Assembly (NCBI GenBank): GCA_934047225.1
Contig: OW204012.1
Span: forward strand, 992,001-1,056,000
Reading direction: 5' to 3'
Origin: Ypsolopha sequella
Taxonomy: Eukaryota; Arthropoda; Insecta; Lepidoptera; Ypsolophidae
DNA length: 64,000 bases
The notes under the pieces were generated by a model. It saw only the letters and a list, made by a program, of their open reading frames with translations, had not been told where the DNA came from and searched no databases. Position 1 is the stretch's first letter. Every line of letters begins with the position of its first letter. Shown here piece by piece: positions 1-32,074 of the stretch. Both the position numbers and the translations under genes were made by a program.

Positions 1-2
1 TT

Positions 3-1106
3 TCAGAAGAAAATGTTACTGAGCGATTCGTTAAAGAGTCAGAGGATAGTAATTACAGTCATATACTAGTCATAGCACCGAGTTTGCTTACAGTTTTTGC
101 TCTGGCTGCCGGTTTGGCGGCTATCATGGCTTCGGTTAGATGGTATATCGACAGAAATATTACTTGGCTGTTCATAATGTCCGTTTTGTCGACAATTTTC
201 TCTCTCGTTTCGTTCACGATGATCGCAGTTTGGTTCGTGAGCACGTCGGAAGGGAAGGACGACATTACAGAGTTTTACAAAGATAAAACACCATTTAAGG
301 ATTTTTTTATAGTGAAGCATGCAGACGTGATAGACAGGAACGAGTCTCATTTGGTGATCGCAAGGAATGCATCAGATAACGCAGAAACCACCTCACATTT
401 GTTCACGAAACGGGTTCTGTCGATCAATATACTGATTGCAGCATTCTTAGAGCTCTTGTGGTCTCTTCTGAGCGTGAAAATTTCATACAAGGGCATGAGA
501 AATAACTATAAAGACGAAGACACAGAAAGGAGAGGGAATACTATATCTGTTGTCACAAAAATCAAAGGAAATAACACTAAGAAGTACATGAGGAACGGTA
601 AGCATTTAGCACCGAAGCCTGATTTAATAGATCACTATCCAAGCAATAATAAAATCAAAAGAATTCTAAAATTCGGCGAAAACGGATTCTACGTTAAAAA
701 CCAACACAGCAACGATAAAGGCACGAAACAAAACACGGAAACCAGTTCTGAATTCTATAAGGAACGAATGATGAACTTTCTAAACCGCTGCGCGTCTTTG
801 GAAGGAATTTCTGACCCTGAAATCACACCCAGTGTTAATTCTGAGCCAGTACTTAATCCGATCCCAGAAGTAACTAGCGTAGAAATAAATAATCAAGAAA
901 TTTCTCAAGTAAACGAAGTTTCTAGCAGAATGACTCCTGTAAGTTGGGGTGATACGCCCGACCACACGATTTATAATCAGAATACGATCAATTTTGATAC
1001 GATTTTCAAATTCGGCGGGAAGAAAATTCAAGATGGCGGCAGCGAGGCAAAGGAAAGCGAAAAACAGTCAAGTGAAGAAACAAGAGAAATTACACAGAAT
1101 AATTAG
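3..1106 (+). CDS. Multi-pass membrane protein, C-terminal coding exon (5' partial)
   Basis: The reading frame is open from the window edge to the TAA/TAG region at 1104-1106. The bases TTTCAG at 1-6 could be a splice acceptor, so the exon may start at 7. At least three hydrophobic helices are visible: about nt 63-146 (APSLLTVFALAAGLAAIMAS), nt 159-240 (WLFIMSVLSTIFSLVSFTMI) and nt 417-482 (LSINILIAAFLELLWSLLSV). Two N-glycosylation sequons (NES and NAS) lie in the loop before the last helix, which suggests that loop is extracellular and that a further helix lies upstream, giving a four-helix fold. A long, polar, Lys/Ser/Asn-rich tail of about 200 residues follows and is probably cytoplasmic. 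I do not recognise the family. The in-frame ATG at 126 is inside the first helix and is not a credible start. Confidence 0.75.
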   Translation, partial: SEENVTERFVKESEDSNYSHILVIAPSLLTVFALAAGLAAIMASVRWYIDRNITWLFIMSVLSTIFSLVSFTMIAVWFVSTSEGKDDITEFYKDKTPFKDFFIVKHADVIDRNESHLVIARNASDNAETTSHLFTKRVLSINILIAAFLELLWSLLSVKISYKGMRNNYKDEDTERRGNTISVVTKIKGNNTKKYMRNGKHLAPKPDLIDHYPSNNKIKRILKFGENGFYVKNQHSNDKGTKQNTETSSEFYKERMMNFLNRCASLEGISDPEITPSVNSEPVLNPIPEVTSVEINNQEISQVNEVSSRMTPVSWGDTPDHTIYNQNTINFDTIFKFGGKKIQDGGSEAKESEKQSSEETREITQNN

Positions 1107-1179
1107 TTGCGCGTGAACTGAGCCATCTTTAGTCGTGATTGCTCGTATTCGTATCTGTTACAAAATATTAAGAAATTAT

Positions 1180-1461
1180 TATAACGGCCAAAATACAACT
1201 TGTAGCTAAGACAACTTATTGTTAAAAGTTTGCTATATGCATAAACATATTTTGAATGATATTATGATAGCTTCAAAATAATTGCATTTTCCATAAGCGG
1301 GATATCAGACTATTTTAGAAATTTACGGCTGCTATCACGACTATGGAAAAGCAAATTGTTTTACAGCTAATGTAATATCATAAAAAAATATGTTTATGCA
1401 TATAGCAAACTTTTAACAATACATTTTCTTAGCTAAAATTTGTATTTTGACCGTTCGGCAT
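1180..1461. repeat. MITE-like inverted-repeat element
   Basis: Arms of roughly 80 bp (about 1180-1262 and 1373-1461) are inverted copies of each other. They share AAAGTTTGCTATATGCATAA and its complement, and the ends read ACGG(C/T)CAAAATACAA. It lies in the presumed 3' UTR or just beyond the membrane-protein gene. No coding capacity. The superfamily is unknown. Confidence 0.8.
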
Positions 1462-1944
1462 GCTCATTATGTCTCAAGACATTTAGAAAGCGACATTGTT
1501 ACGAAAATCCGTGATCTTTATCTGGAAATTTCTTGCACCCATATAAGATTTTGCTATCATTGTAAAATTACTACTAAAAACAGTACAGTAATCTTTTAAA
1601 GTCTGTAACTGGGTTTTTATTAATCTGTGAAGTCTGAATTTTTTTTACGAAAATGTGATATAAAATATTTTTAAGTGTTAGGAAAAAGAAGCAGCTGACC
1701 AATTTTAAAACCCATCTCTACTCCGTTAGTGTCAAAACTCAAGAATACATATCATAAGTCTAACATTTATTAATGTCATTATTTTTAAATTTTAATTATT
1801 TACTTTCTAAGGTCGATGTCCATTTTTAAACTTAGTATTTTCTGAATATCTCGTATCAGGCCCTCAGTGATTTTGTTATTTCAACGAAATAAGTAATTTC
1901 TGCAATAAAACTCGAAGTAATTAAGTTTAGCTAACATAAACAAA
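1462..1944. other. AT-rich intergenic stretch
   Basis: No gene is visible. AATAAA at 1904-1909 is a candidate polyadenylation signal for the membrane-protein gene upstream, though about 800 bp after its stop codon. Confidence 0.4.
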
Positions 1945-2103
1945 ACCAGACAAGTGCGAGTCGGACTCGCCCACAAAGGGTTCAGTACCATCACACAATA
2001 CGGGTATGGAACCCTATAAAAATGGTAAATAATTTCACTTGCAGTTATGAAGGACCAACTTAACTTGACACTCACGATCTGTTAAACTTATAGATATCCA
2101 ACT
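1945..2103. repeat. Dispersed lepidopteran repeat (GAGTCGGACTCGC family), 5' part
   Basis: It begins with a version of CCGGCCAAGTGCGAGTC followed by a degraded GGGTTCCGTACC motif. The same family occurs at 8.6, 12.3-13.8, 19.3-22.0, 38.2, 42.3, 46.3 and 60.8 kb. The other end, with TACGGAACTCTAAAAA, appears at about 3940-3975, so this copy seems to be split by the elements between 2104 and 3692. Confidence 0.6.
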
Positions 2104-2231
2104 CTATGTACAGTGGAGACCACATCAAGCGATACCCTTGCAGTACGACATTAACCACTACAGAGAAGAATATAAGATAGATACAAAGTCCAATGTGTCT
2201 TACTTGATGTGGTCTCCACTGTACTATGTAC
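2104..2231. mobile_element. Small hairpin MITE with apparent 8-bp target duplication
   Basis: Perfect 22-bp inverted arms lie at 2108-2129 and 2203-2224 (GTACAGTGGAGACC and complement). The octamer CTATGTAC occurs directly at 2104-2111 and 2224-2231, as expected for an 8-bp target-site duplication. The arms overlap the duplicated bases, so the exact boundary is uncertain. It directly abuts the THAP-bearing TIR element. Confidence 0.6.
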
Positions 2232-3692
2232 ATGTATCGGCACTGTTTTTGAGGTACGAGCAAAAGTAGTGGGGGATAGTTGGGTATACGTCATGAAGCA
2301 ACAAGCCAGTAGAGAGCGCATGCGGGGGTAACGCGACTCGCCAAACAGCCGCTTCCCAAAGCGTTTAGGCGCTTGAAGCGAAGCCATTGGTTTTAGTCAG
2401 AGTTTGGCTGTGTCCGTGAAAACATAGCGTGTTTCTGTAGAAAAAATCCGAAATTTACAGTAAATATGCCTACTTGTGCAATAAAATGGTGTGGAAAGAA
2501 TACTTCTACTTCAAGTACCACAAAAGATGGAGTAACGTTTCATAAGTAAGTGTTTTTCGTATACTTTTAATCTTCAAAATATAACAATTAAATATTTCAA
2601 TTGAACTTGCGCTTTGCGTTGATGTCTTCACGTCCTCTCTTTCTGTCGCACGGTGAAATGCACAACAGTTGTCTCGTTTTTTTTCGATAGTGCTGTCCTA
2701 CTACGTGTTTAATAATTTATCGAACAATGTATTGTTGCTTACATACATTGTATGCATGTAAGTATATGTAATGTATGTAAGGTAAGTACTTAATGTAGGG
2801 ATATTTTTATACGCGTTTGTTTAGCGTCAGAAGTGCCTATGTTTATCAGTAGTGTCTGTCAGTGCAATTTGATACAGAATCCACAAATCACTTGATTGAC
2901 TTAGCTTCATGTGTAATAAAAAAATATGTGGATGCCCGGCTAACCTTCATTACAAAAAATAATCAAAACCCGAAGGATTATATAAGAAAAATATACTCCA
3001 AATTAATTCATTTCAAAAATCAGTGAGTAGCTACTTTCTCAAATAAATAATTTTGTTTTATTTATTACCCAACAATACTTTCATTGGTATATCTTTGACA
3101 AACTCGAAAATTCCAAATTAATTAATAAAATTAATTTTATCGATATCGATAATTTTTCGTTTCACTTGTATGACATCCCTACACAAATTACGCATCAAAT
3201 TTTGACCTTGAGCTGTCCAATCACAGCTCGCTAAGCTGTCACGTCCCCCGCCGTATATTGGTGACTTGTGTTTTGAAGGAGAATGTGTCTCTGCGTTCTC
3301 CACTGGCTTGTTGCTTCATGGTATACGTACACTCGCGCACGAAATTGCTTAGCCAGATTTTATGAATAAACATTTTCTTGCCTGTCTAGTCAAAGTTTCT
3401 TTTCGGCTTCTTGGTAACAAAATTGCAAGTCACAAAACGCTTTACTAAAAATATTTGTGTGCGCGACTGTACCTAAGGGCACGGAGATGTGCGGTAACAG
3501 GGGTAACGGTGCGACTAACAAACCAACCCTTCTGTCGTTCAAACAGTCCCAATAAGGTGAAGATTTTTTATCGGCATTTTTATTGTACCATTTGATAATC
3601 TTCCTATGAGTAAATAAATAAATAATTGATTTCTGCGGATTCCCCCACTACTTTTGATCGTACCTTAAAAGCCGTGCCGATGGCCTGTACCT
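2232..3692 (+). mobile_element. Non-autonomous TIR DNA transposon carrying a THAP exon (P-element-like)
   Basis: The ends are inverted repeats of about 50 bp: 2235-2276 and 3643-3692 share GTACGA(G/T)CAAAAGTAGTGG and TATCGGCAC/CATCGGCAC. A second perfect inverted match of about 20 bp (CATGAAGCAACAAGCCAGT) lies at 2293-2311 and near 3300-3320. In the left arm these two blocks are about 15 bp apart; on the right they are separated by about 320 bp, so the right arm appears to have received an insertion. Inside the left half is a THAP-domain start exon (2466-2545). THAP domains are the DNA-binding domain of P-superfamily transposases, but other DNA transposons and host proteins also have them. 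No transposase catalytic region is present. Confidence 0.6.
2466..2545 (+). pseudogene. THAP-domain N-terminal exon (transposase relic)
   Basis: ATG at 2466 opens MPTCAIKWCGKN, then a Ser/Thr-rich stretch, then GVTFHK, followed by a splice donor GTAAGTG at 2546. The Met-Pro-x-Cys-x4-Cys start and the (V/T)-F-H-K end match the first half of the C2CH THAP zinc finger, where the next exon normally continues with F-P. No matching downstream exon is visible before the right TIR, so this is probably the remnant of a transposase gene after internal deletion. Confidence 0.65.
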
Positions 3693-3699
3693 AAAGGAT

Positions 3700-3975
3700 C
3701 TAATTAAGTTGGTATTATGTAACTTCCTAAATAATGAAATATTTGTAATTTTTAGGTTATTCCTATATGTGTGCTATAAAAACTACCTGTAAACGATATT
3801 TTAATTTTCTAAGTCAACTGGAAGTGCCCTATTAGTTTTGATTCCCTGGAGTGTCAAAAATTTGTATGAAATTGATTAAAAAAAATTTCGCGTCGATTTA
3901 GAAGACCGATTTTATTACAAAAGTGATCCTTTATGGGTTCCGTTTTTTCATTTTGAGGTACGGAACTCTAAAAAC
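3700..3975. repeat. Dispersed lepidopteran repeat, 3' part
   Basis: It contains GATCCTTTATGGGTTCCG and ends GGTACGGAACTCTAAAAACA, the terminal signature of the family whose start is at 1945. The split suggests that the TIR element and hairpin MITE inserted into an older repeat. Confidence 0.5.
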
Positions 3976-5160
3976 AGAAGGCGCTGAAAAATGACCCCAC
4001 TAAAACTGTGTCGGACACAGTTTAGTATAGCGACGGCTCCAATAGCGTTCACTGTATATAAACGAACGAAGTGAGTTTCGTAATAATTTTGCACGAGTGT
4101 CCCAATGTCTAATTATGTTCAGTTGCACACAATACTTTGTCCACGACCATCAAAGATATCGTCTTTATTTATAATATGTTCAACTACAACTAACAATTTC
4201 ACGAGAAATTAGAAGAATACTCCTTCATGAACCTCGGGTGCGTCGTCTGGTAATGCTGCCTTGAAAGCCAATCAAGATAAAAGGGGCGTATTTATCGTCT
4301 CTGTTGTTGATTGGCTCTCTAGCGGTGTTATTAATATTATAACATCGGATAAACAATGTAGGTAGTTATAAAACTGCTTTAAATGTTGCAATTACCTTAT
4401 TGCAGAATGGGAGTAGGTAAAAAATATTATAATATAATATTTTAAATACTAAAAAAGGTTGTTTAGTACTTGCATTTTAAAACTTAGACTGTATACTTAG
4501 TTGTGACTTAAACTTGAGTATAATATGACAATTACTTAGTTTAAGTAAATATAGGATTTTCTATGAAATGGTCAAGTATTATTTTATTATAACATAAAGT
4601 ATCACTTACAACCACGTCTTGTTTTTTTTCCCTCAAAAATCATGACTATGAATAATAATATTCAAGTAAATTTGATAAAAAGGCGTATAATACTGAAAAA
4701 ATAATTTTATTTGGCAAAAAAACTCATCAAAAATATCGAGGAACACTTTGTACAAATTCTTAGCCATAGTAAAGACAAAAATCAATACCAAAAATAAAAA
4801 ATATCATTATAGTTAAATTGTAATTAATTAAAATAATCATATCCATTATTAATTAAAACAACGATCAATTAATAGTACAAAACAATGTCAGCACCTGAAG
4901 GCAAAAATTTAAATATTTATTTTATATTTAAATTTAAAAATTTAAATATACCGCTGCATACAAAATAAAACTTTGCAAATTGTTTCAAAGTTTTTAATAG
5001 CAGTGGTATAATAACTTAGACAATTAAAAGTATAATTTAGGTAGCATTGTACACAATTACTGTACTCTTTGTTAGAAAATATGTACTATATCAAAGTGCT
5101 AGAATTCAGTAAAAATTATTATTTTAAACATTTACTGATATGATACTATTAAAACTCGTG
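3976..5160. other. AT-rich intergenic stretch, no gene seen
   Basis: No coding signal. AT-rich low-complexity sequence, with an AAATTTAAATAT-type palindromic run at about 4905-4950. A weak inverted match (AGCCAATCAA/TTGATTGGCT) lies at about 4268-4317. Confidence 0.5.
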
Positions 5161-5172
5161 TGAGCTGACATA

Positions 5173-5658
5173 CTAAATTATTATTACATACGGCTTGAAC
5201 AGTCACGTGTGATTGTTGTTGACTATATGCCAGTGGCGTGCACAGAACTTTTTTCCGGAAAAGCAATCAGAAGGTCAAGTACGACAACAACAAAAATATG
5301 AAAAATGTTTAATAACACTTTGAAAAAAAAAAGTTTGTATGACGCCAGGGTAGGCACTGCCTTTCCTAGAGTGAACATTTTCATACAAACTTTTTTTTTT
5401 CAAAGTGTTATTTAAATTTTTTCATATTTTTTTCATTGTCGTACTTGACCTTCTGATTGCTTGACCGTTTCAACAATATAATTTCGGCATTATCAAGGTG
5501 AGTGTCGTTCTTAGGACGACGACATTACGGTGAACGCCGCGTCGTCGTTCTAAGAACGACACTCGCCTTGATAATGCCGAAATTGTATCGGTGAAACGGT
5601 TGGCATATAGTCAACAACAATCACACGTGAGTGTTCAAGCCGTATGTAATAATAATTT
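5173..5658. repeat. Foldback element with three nested hairpins
   Basis: The outer arms, about 58 bp, are 5173-5232 and 5601-5658 (TTATTACATACGGCTTGAAC and complement). Inside are two independent hairpins: one with arms at about 5262-5344 and 5376-5463 (AGAAGGTCAAGTACGACAA and complement), and one with arms at about 5475-5518 and 5545-5592 (GAGTGTCGTTCTTAG and complement). A single strand would fold as a three-way junction. No open frame of significance. The dodecamer TTTACTGATATG occurs near 5131 and at 5655. Confidence 0.85.
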
Positions 5659-6415
5659 ACTGATATGCATTGAAAACATTACAGTTAAAGGTGGATCCTT
5701 CAGAATTGTTACTAAATTACAAGAAATAAAATACACTGGTGGACATAAAAATCGACTCAAGCATTGTTGTCCTATATTCAAGGGAATAACCCAATCATAC
5801 AAACATAAACATATGAAATATATATCATTTTAAAGGTATAGGCCTCCACCTTTGAATAAATGCATTTTGATTTAAAAGTATTCGCTATACAGGACGTGAA
5901 ATTCATTTAATTAATTAAAAACTTATTAGGTCAATGAAGAACCGGCTGCAAGCAGCTATAAGGGCTAGAGGGGGGAACACGAAGTACTAAAGTTAAACTA
6001 AATTAATGAATAAATGAATGATTTTGTAAAAAAAGGTTTTTTTTTTAATTTTTATATGTATACAAATATTTTATATAAAAAACACGGCTCCGTGAAGGAA
6101 TGACAATGCACAGGCTAAACCGCTGAAGACATGACATTTGGAACTATGTTCCGGGGTGTAGAGGTGCACTAAAAAGGATTTTACGAATATCACCCCGTAA
6201 GGGTGTAAACCTTTGTATCGAAAATGCGTTGAAAATGGTAAAACAGGTTGTATATATCTCAAATCCACGCAGACGAAGTCACGGGCTTCTTATAAAGTAC
6301 TATATGAAGAAAGCGACTTTTTCAACCAAACTTATATGGCTTTAAAGAAGTTGGATTTGCCATAATTGTGAATTCCTAAATAATACTAAATTTACGACAA
6401 AACAATGTTTTAAAT
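5659..6415. other. Intergenic stretch, no gene seen
   Basis: AT-rich. The part at about 6080-6270 (ACATGACATTTGGAACTATG, CACCCCGTAAGGGTG) reads like an old dispersed repeat, but I see no second copy in this window. Confidence 0.4.
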
Positions 6416-6686
6416 ATACAACGCGTGACAGAAAGGTGTAACCATATTTGAAGAGCTTATTCAGTCAATGGTATAGAACAACTTTTACTATGGAACAAAA
6501 CCTGTATCTCGAAAAAAAAAAAAAAGCTGTTTCATATAAAAATGCAATGCCGCTCGGCCGAAATGTATGGAAGGGCAAATATTTTTTTTTGAGATTTCAC
6601 GGTTGGCTCCATAGTTAAAGTTGTTCTATACCATTGACTGAATAAGCTCTTCAAATATGGTTACACCTTTCTGTTACACATTATAT
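6416..6686. mobile_element. MITE family M2 copy (GTGTAACAGAAAGGTGTAAC ends)
   Basis: Inverted arms of about 60 bp, GACAGAAAGGTGTAACCATA and complement, at 6426-6490 and about 6617-6682, with an internal part containing GAAATGTATGGAAGGGCA. Related copies are at 57585-58116 (interrupted) and 58385-58648. TA-rich flanks suggest a TA-targeting superfamily such as Tc1/mariner; this is inference. Confidence 0.8.
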
Positions 6687-6688
6687 AA

Positions 6689-6962
6689 GGTTAAATGATA
6701 TTAGTTAGCGAAACTCAAAACATAGGTAGTACTAGTCTATATAAACAACTGTTTGTATGGGAGCTAAGCGAAATTAACAACTTTTTTTCTCTTCACATTT
6801 GTATGTGTCCTGATCAGCTGACTGGTGCAGTATGAAAAGGTGTAAAACAAATTTTAAGAATTTCGCTTAGCTCCCATACAAACATTCATATAGATTCATT
6901 CATTGTTCATATAGACTAGTACTACCTATGTTTTGATTTTCGCCAACTAATATTATTTAACC
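6689..6962. mobile_element. Inverted-repeat element (MITE-like)
   Basis: Arms 6689-6778 and 6864-6962 are inverted, sharing ACATAGGTAGTACTAGTCTA and TTTGTATGGGAGCTAAGCGA with complements. It follows the M2 copy with almost no gap. Confidence 0.8.
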
Positions 6963-6993
6963 TTATACAAAAAAAAAATTGTTTTGTATATGT

Positions 6994-7727
6994 TACCTGC
7001 CAAACCCGATTTTAGGACAAACTAGTTTTTCGGAAGTCCTGCAGCGCAGAAAACAGCCGGTAGGTTAGGTTGGTAGGTTAGGTTAGTAGGTTATACAGGG
7101 TGTTTGGGGCATCGATCTAAATATTTTCAGGGATGATAAAGGAAATGATTTTAAACATTTGTGACTGAATTTACTTTAGTGCAAAGTTTAATAGTTTTTT
7201 AGTTTTGGCTACTTAAAAATAGGCTACTGCAATGAAATGACAAAAAAACACTATTATGGCTAAAGATATACATTTTCATTTTAGATTGTTCCTAAATACA
7301 CTTTAACAATAAAACAAGATTAATGTGTTCACAAAGAAGTGAAAATAAACATAAGGCAAAATACAGTACGAAGGAAAATAATTTTAAGTAAATTTTAGTA
7401 AATATGATTTATAGCCATAATTCTTGTTTTATTATCATTTCATTGCATTTACCTATTTTTAAATAAACACAACAAACAAAAGTCGATTTCACGAAAACTA
7501 TTAAACTTTGCACTAAAGTAAATCCAGTCAAAAATTATCATCGCTGAAAAAATTTACATCGATGCCCCAAACATCCTGTATATTATATAACCATAAATAA
7601 CATCGATGCCCCAAACATCCTGTATATTATATAACCATAAATAACATTCGTGTTTTTTTTATGACAGCCCAAAACCACTTTGGCCTAGGACAAACTAGTT
7701 TCTCCTAAAATCGGGTTTGGCAGGTAA
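6994..7727. mobile_element. Nested TIR elements
   Basis: The outermost 24 bp (6994-7017 and 7704-7727) are a perfect inverted repeat containing CCTGCCAAACCCGATTTTAG. Inside is another TIR element at about 7094-7580 with ends ACAGGGTGTTTGGGGCATCG and complement, and second-tier arms containing TTTACTTTAGTGCAAAGT. The right end of the inner element is tandemly duplicated (44-bp units at 7557-7600 and 7601-7644). The simplest reading is one MITE inside another. Confidence 0.7.
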
Positions 7728-8190
7728 TATATACCTATACATAGTTCTTAGTTGGGAGTTGTTATTTGGGCATTTTAAATATTTATTTTGTTAAAAATAT
7801 TTTTGATCCTGTAGAGTGCGCCGTGAGATTTCTTATTAATACAAATTCCTTTTTTATAAAAAAATACTGTAGACGTTGATTCAATTTCGAGGTAATCATT
7901 AATTTTGGTGATGTCTGCATTTAGCGCTTTCATAGAAAAAATTAATCTTCTATTAAAAAAAAAAAATCTTCATAGATGTATGATATCTGTCAATCTCTTT
8001 GTTTTGTAACTCTTTGCTATGTGTGGCATTTATTACAACATTGTGTTAATAAATAAAAAGTTCTTACAACTAATTTTTTATCTAAAAAGGAACTTAATTG
8101 TAGAAAATTTAGTTTTCTTGAGGTGACAGACACTTAAGTCTAGCTCGAGTGGCGCCATCTGTACACAAAGCGGTGAACTAAAAGTAAGTA
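7728..8190 (-). other. 3' flank / 3' UTR of Cdk4
   Basis: AT-rich sequence downstream of the Cdk4 stop (minus strand). TTTATT at 8029-8034, which is AATAAA on the minus strand, is about 157 bp after the stop and is a good candidate polyadenylation signal. Confidence 0.45.
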
Positions 8191-29406
<21,216 letters not shown>

Positions 29407-30780
29407 GTTTTTTGGTTCCTCTCGATTTTTTGTACTTTTCAACACTTGTTAATACAATTAAAACACCAATTTACACATTTGTAGGTCTAAATTCTAGAAA
29501 AGTAAAGGATAAAACTACTACAAAGCTTAAAACACAAATAAAAGTTTTGTAAAAAGTTTGTTTTCCATCAACAGTAAACTTGATGGCGTTTGAGGGGAGA
29601 ATTCCGGTTTGGGGATGCGCGGGGGAAGAAGGGAGGCGAACACCTGTCGTATTATCCTAACAATTTGTAAACACTAGAACAAACTTAGATGGCTGTTTAC
29701 GAGAACAACCAATTCAAAGAAAATTACATGGCGATTGAAATTAGTCGGCTTATTCTAGAACAAGCGCCATCTTGTGAGTGATTTTGAATTTTCACATAAA
29801 AGCGTTATCTAGTGTCGAGTAGCTAAACTAGCAACGAGCTGTATAAGCTGCTGTGTTGTTGTCCATGATTGGAACCATAGAATATACAGATTTTTATTTT
29901 TCTTTGAAACTTTACAATTATAATTTCAACTGATGCCGGGCCCAATGGGGCCCGAAATATATCTTGGTTTATTACCAAGTTTATTTATGTTAATGTGTTA
30001 TTTGTGTAAATTTATAATTTAATATATTTAATAATAATAATATAAATAAAAATAAAAGCCACATAAACATCCAAGTTTTTCACTGACAGTTCAAAGAAAG
30101 AGATGGAAGTAAACGAGGTGAACTGTATTGTTTCTCCCTCAGATTCTGAGGTTTCTCCTTATCTGAAACCCACAACATGACATACAATATATAATACAAT
30201 AGGTAATGATAAATAGTATAATAATATAATAATATGCTAGTATTGAAATATGCAGTGTACTATTCAAACTTCAAAATTTTTTCGAAGTAAATCTTTTTTT
30301 TCAAAGAATTTATTTTTAAATATTTGATTTAGCTATTCACGAAGACGGACAAAGATTATAACATGATTATAACTAAGTTGTACCATTAGTCTATGGTTGT
30401 ACTAACTCTCTCTCGTCTCTTAGTCCCACAATATTATATGCCCAATCAGCTAAGGTGTTTTGAGTTGTACCATATTAGTCTATGGTTGTACTACGGAAAG
30501 GCAGACAGACAGTAACTGAAACTTTCGTTTTTAGTTCTTATATAATATATCGACACGACGTGAATCCCCGAGGGGGTGTCAGAGGTGTTTCGAGTGCGAA
30601 CTGTGAAAATGCATGTCATAGTGCACACGATACACCCTCGTTTCACGACGATTATTATGTCCCAACGTTCTTCATGGAAGTATCATAATTTCATAACTTT
30701 CGGCTTGGTTTTGGCCGAAAGTTGTTGAAATCGAAACTGAACTTCTAACTTTCACGTTATTACTTGATATTTGTATAAGA
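29407..30780. promoter_or_regulatory. Cdk4 upstream / intergenic region
   Basis: It contains the presumed Cdk4 5' UTR and promoter (minus strand), with a GC-richer island at about 29580-29650. Further out are AT-rich sequence, a palindrome CGGGCCCAATGGGGCCCG (about 29938) and the repeat at 30535-30665. No TATA box can be assigned confidently. Confidence 0.35.
30535..30665. repeat. Dispersed repeat fragment, inverted relative to 8438-8562
   Basis: CCCCGAGGGGGTGTCAGAGG and TTTCGAGTGCGAACTGTGAA are inverted relatives of the 8.5-kb copy. The open frame across it is not informative. Confidence 0.5.
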
Positions 30781-30783
30781 TGC

Positions 30784-30788
30784 AAAAA
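30784..30788 (-). terminator. RNA polymerase III terminator of tRNA-Pro
   Basis: TTTTT on the minus strand, 20 bp after the tRNA 3' end. Confidence 0.8.
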
Positions 30789-30808
30789 GATTTCAGCGGT
30801 ACTCTGAC

Positions 30809-30880
30809 GGGCTCGTCCGGGATTTGAACCCGGGACCTCTCGCACCCGAAGCGAGAATCATACCCCTAGACCAACGAGCC
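30809..30880 (-). tRNA. tRNA-Pro (anticodon CGG)
   Basis: Acceptor stem GGCTCGT/ACGAGCC, anticodon stem-loop CTCGC-TTCGGGT-GCGAG (anticodon CGG), T-arm with B box GGTTCAAATCC. Intronless, 72 nt, no mismatches in the stems, so probably functional. Confidence 0.97.
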
Positions 30881-31124
30881 ACGTTGATCTGATGCGAAAT
30901 TGTCCTACACGTTTTCTTATGAGATAATGAACATACCAATTCCATTTTTCAAATCTGTTTCTTTACAGAAATTTCATTTAAAATTTTTCCTTTTTGGCCA
31001 GTACATATTTTTATTTTTTTCTTTACATTCGACAGAAGTCTACTGTACTCTATTGCCAAACCAATGCATCAGTATTCTTTATTATTTAAAACTTATTCAA
31101 TAATAAAGAAAGCCGTAATGACTA

Positions 31125-31604
31125 GCAATTTTGGCCCAAAACGATAAGACAGAAACCTCGCGGCGTTTTAGAAAGTAGACGCGCGAAAGGGGGGAAAAAA
31201 TTACCGCTACATTACACCCCAGCATCTCTTTCGCTCTTGCGCAATTTGTATCTTCCGTCACGCTTCCTCGCGTTGATCGAATGGACTCATTCGATGTCGC
31301 CCCAGTCTAAGACAGACGCCTTTACACGCGCATGTTTTTGAACGAAATTCTACGCGTTTTCGAACAATTTTAAAACTTTTTTTACAAACCTTCCAAACTT
31401 TTTTCTTTTGAACTTTTAAGTGTTGAATTTTCAGTGAATTTTTGTAGAATATCTTTACATTTGTTGATATTCTTAGAACAGTGTCTGACGATCGGAACCG
31501 TGTGTGTCGGCTATGTGAAAGTTACTTGTGTAAAAGAAGTGTTTTTTGCGGTTTCACCTTGCATTTTGTTTTTCAACAGCTGATTTTGAATTTGGAATTT
31601 TAAG
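31125..31604 (+). promoter_or_regulatory. Putative promoter and noncoding first exon of a plus-strand gene
   Basis: CpG-rich sequence (CCTCGCGGCG, TAGACGCGCG) leads into an AT-rich leader with no long frame, ending at a strong donor AAG/GTGAGTT (31605). The exact start of transcription is not visible. It may be the first exon of the gene whose signal-peptide exon is at 62920-63136; that link is inference from strand, order and the lack of another plus-strand exon between. Confidence 0.45.
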
Positions 31605-31808
31605 GTGAGTTATAACACGGATTAGAAAGCTTCGTTTGTGGGTAGACGCATAAATTGCGCTAATGAATATTAATTGTCATCTTGTATATTGACTTTTAAT
31701 TAATTTAATTAGGTAATTAAGATCGTAATTGACTTGTGAATATAAAGAACAGAAATACTCAAATATAAGTCCATGTTTTTAAATAAAACTCTCTAAAATT
31801 CTTGAATA

Positions 31809-32074
31809 TACAAGGTGAATTTGTAAACATCGTCCAAATTCATATTTGAGCCTTGGTAAGTGATCAGCATCATGAACCAATAACGATTTTTGTAAAATTC
31901 ATAAAATGAAATTTCGACTCCCCATAGTGATTCACTCAGGACTGGGAGTGAATTACCATGGAAAGTCGAATTTTCATCATACGAATTTCACAAAAATTGT
32001 TATCGATTCGTTATGCTGATCACTTACCAAGCCTCTAGTATGAATTTGGACGATGATTAAAAAGTCACCTTGTA
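31809..32074. mobile_element. MITE family M1, copy 2
   Basis: Same palindromic structure as 24351-24616, ends TACAAGGTGA.../...CACCTTGTA, slightly more diverged. Confidence 0.9.

Noticed and set aside
7061..7095. Interstitial (TTAGG)n insect telomere repeat
   Set aside because: TAGGTTAGG words are present, but spacing is irregular (GGTAGGTTAGGTTGGTAGG) and only a few units long.
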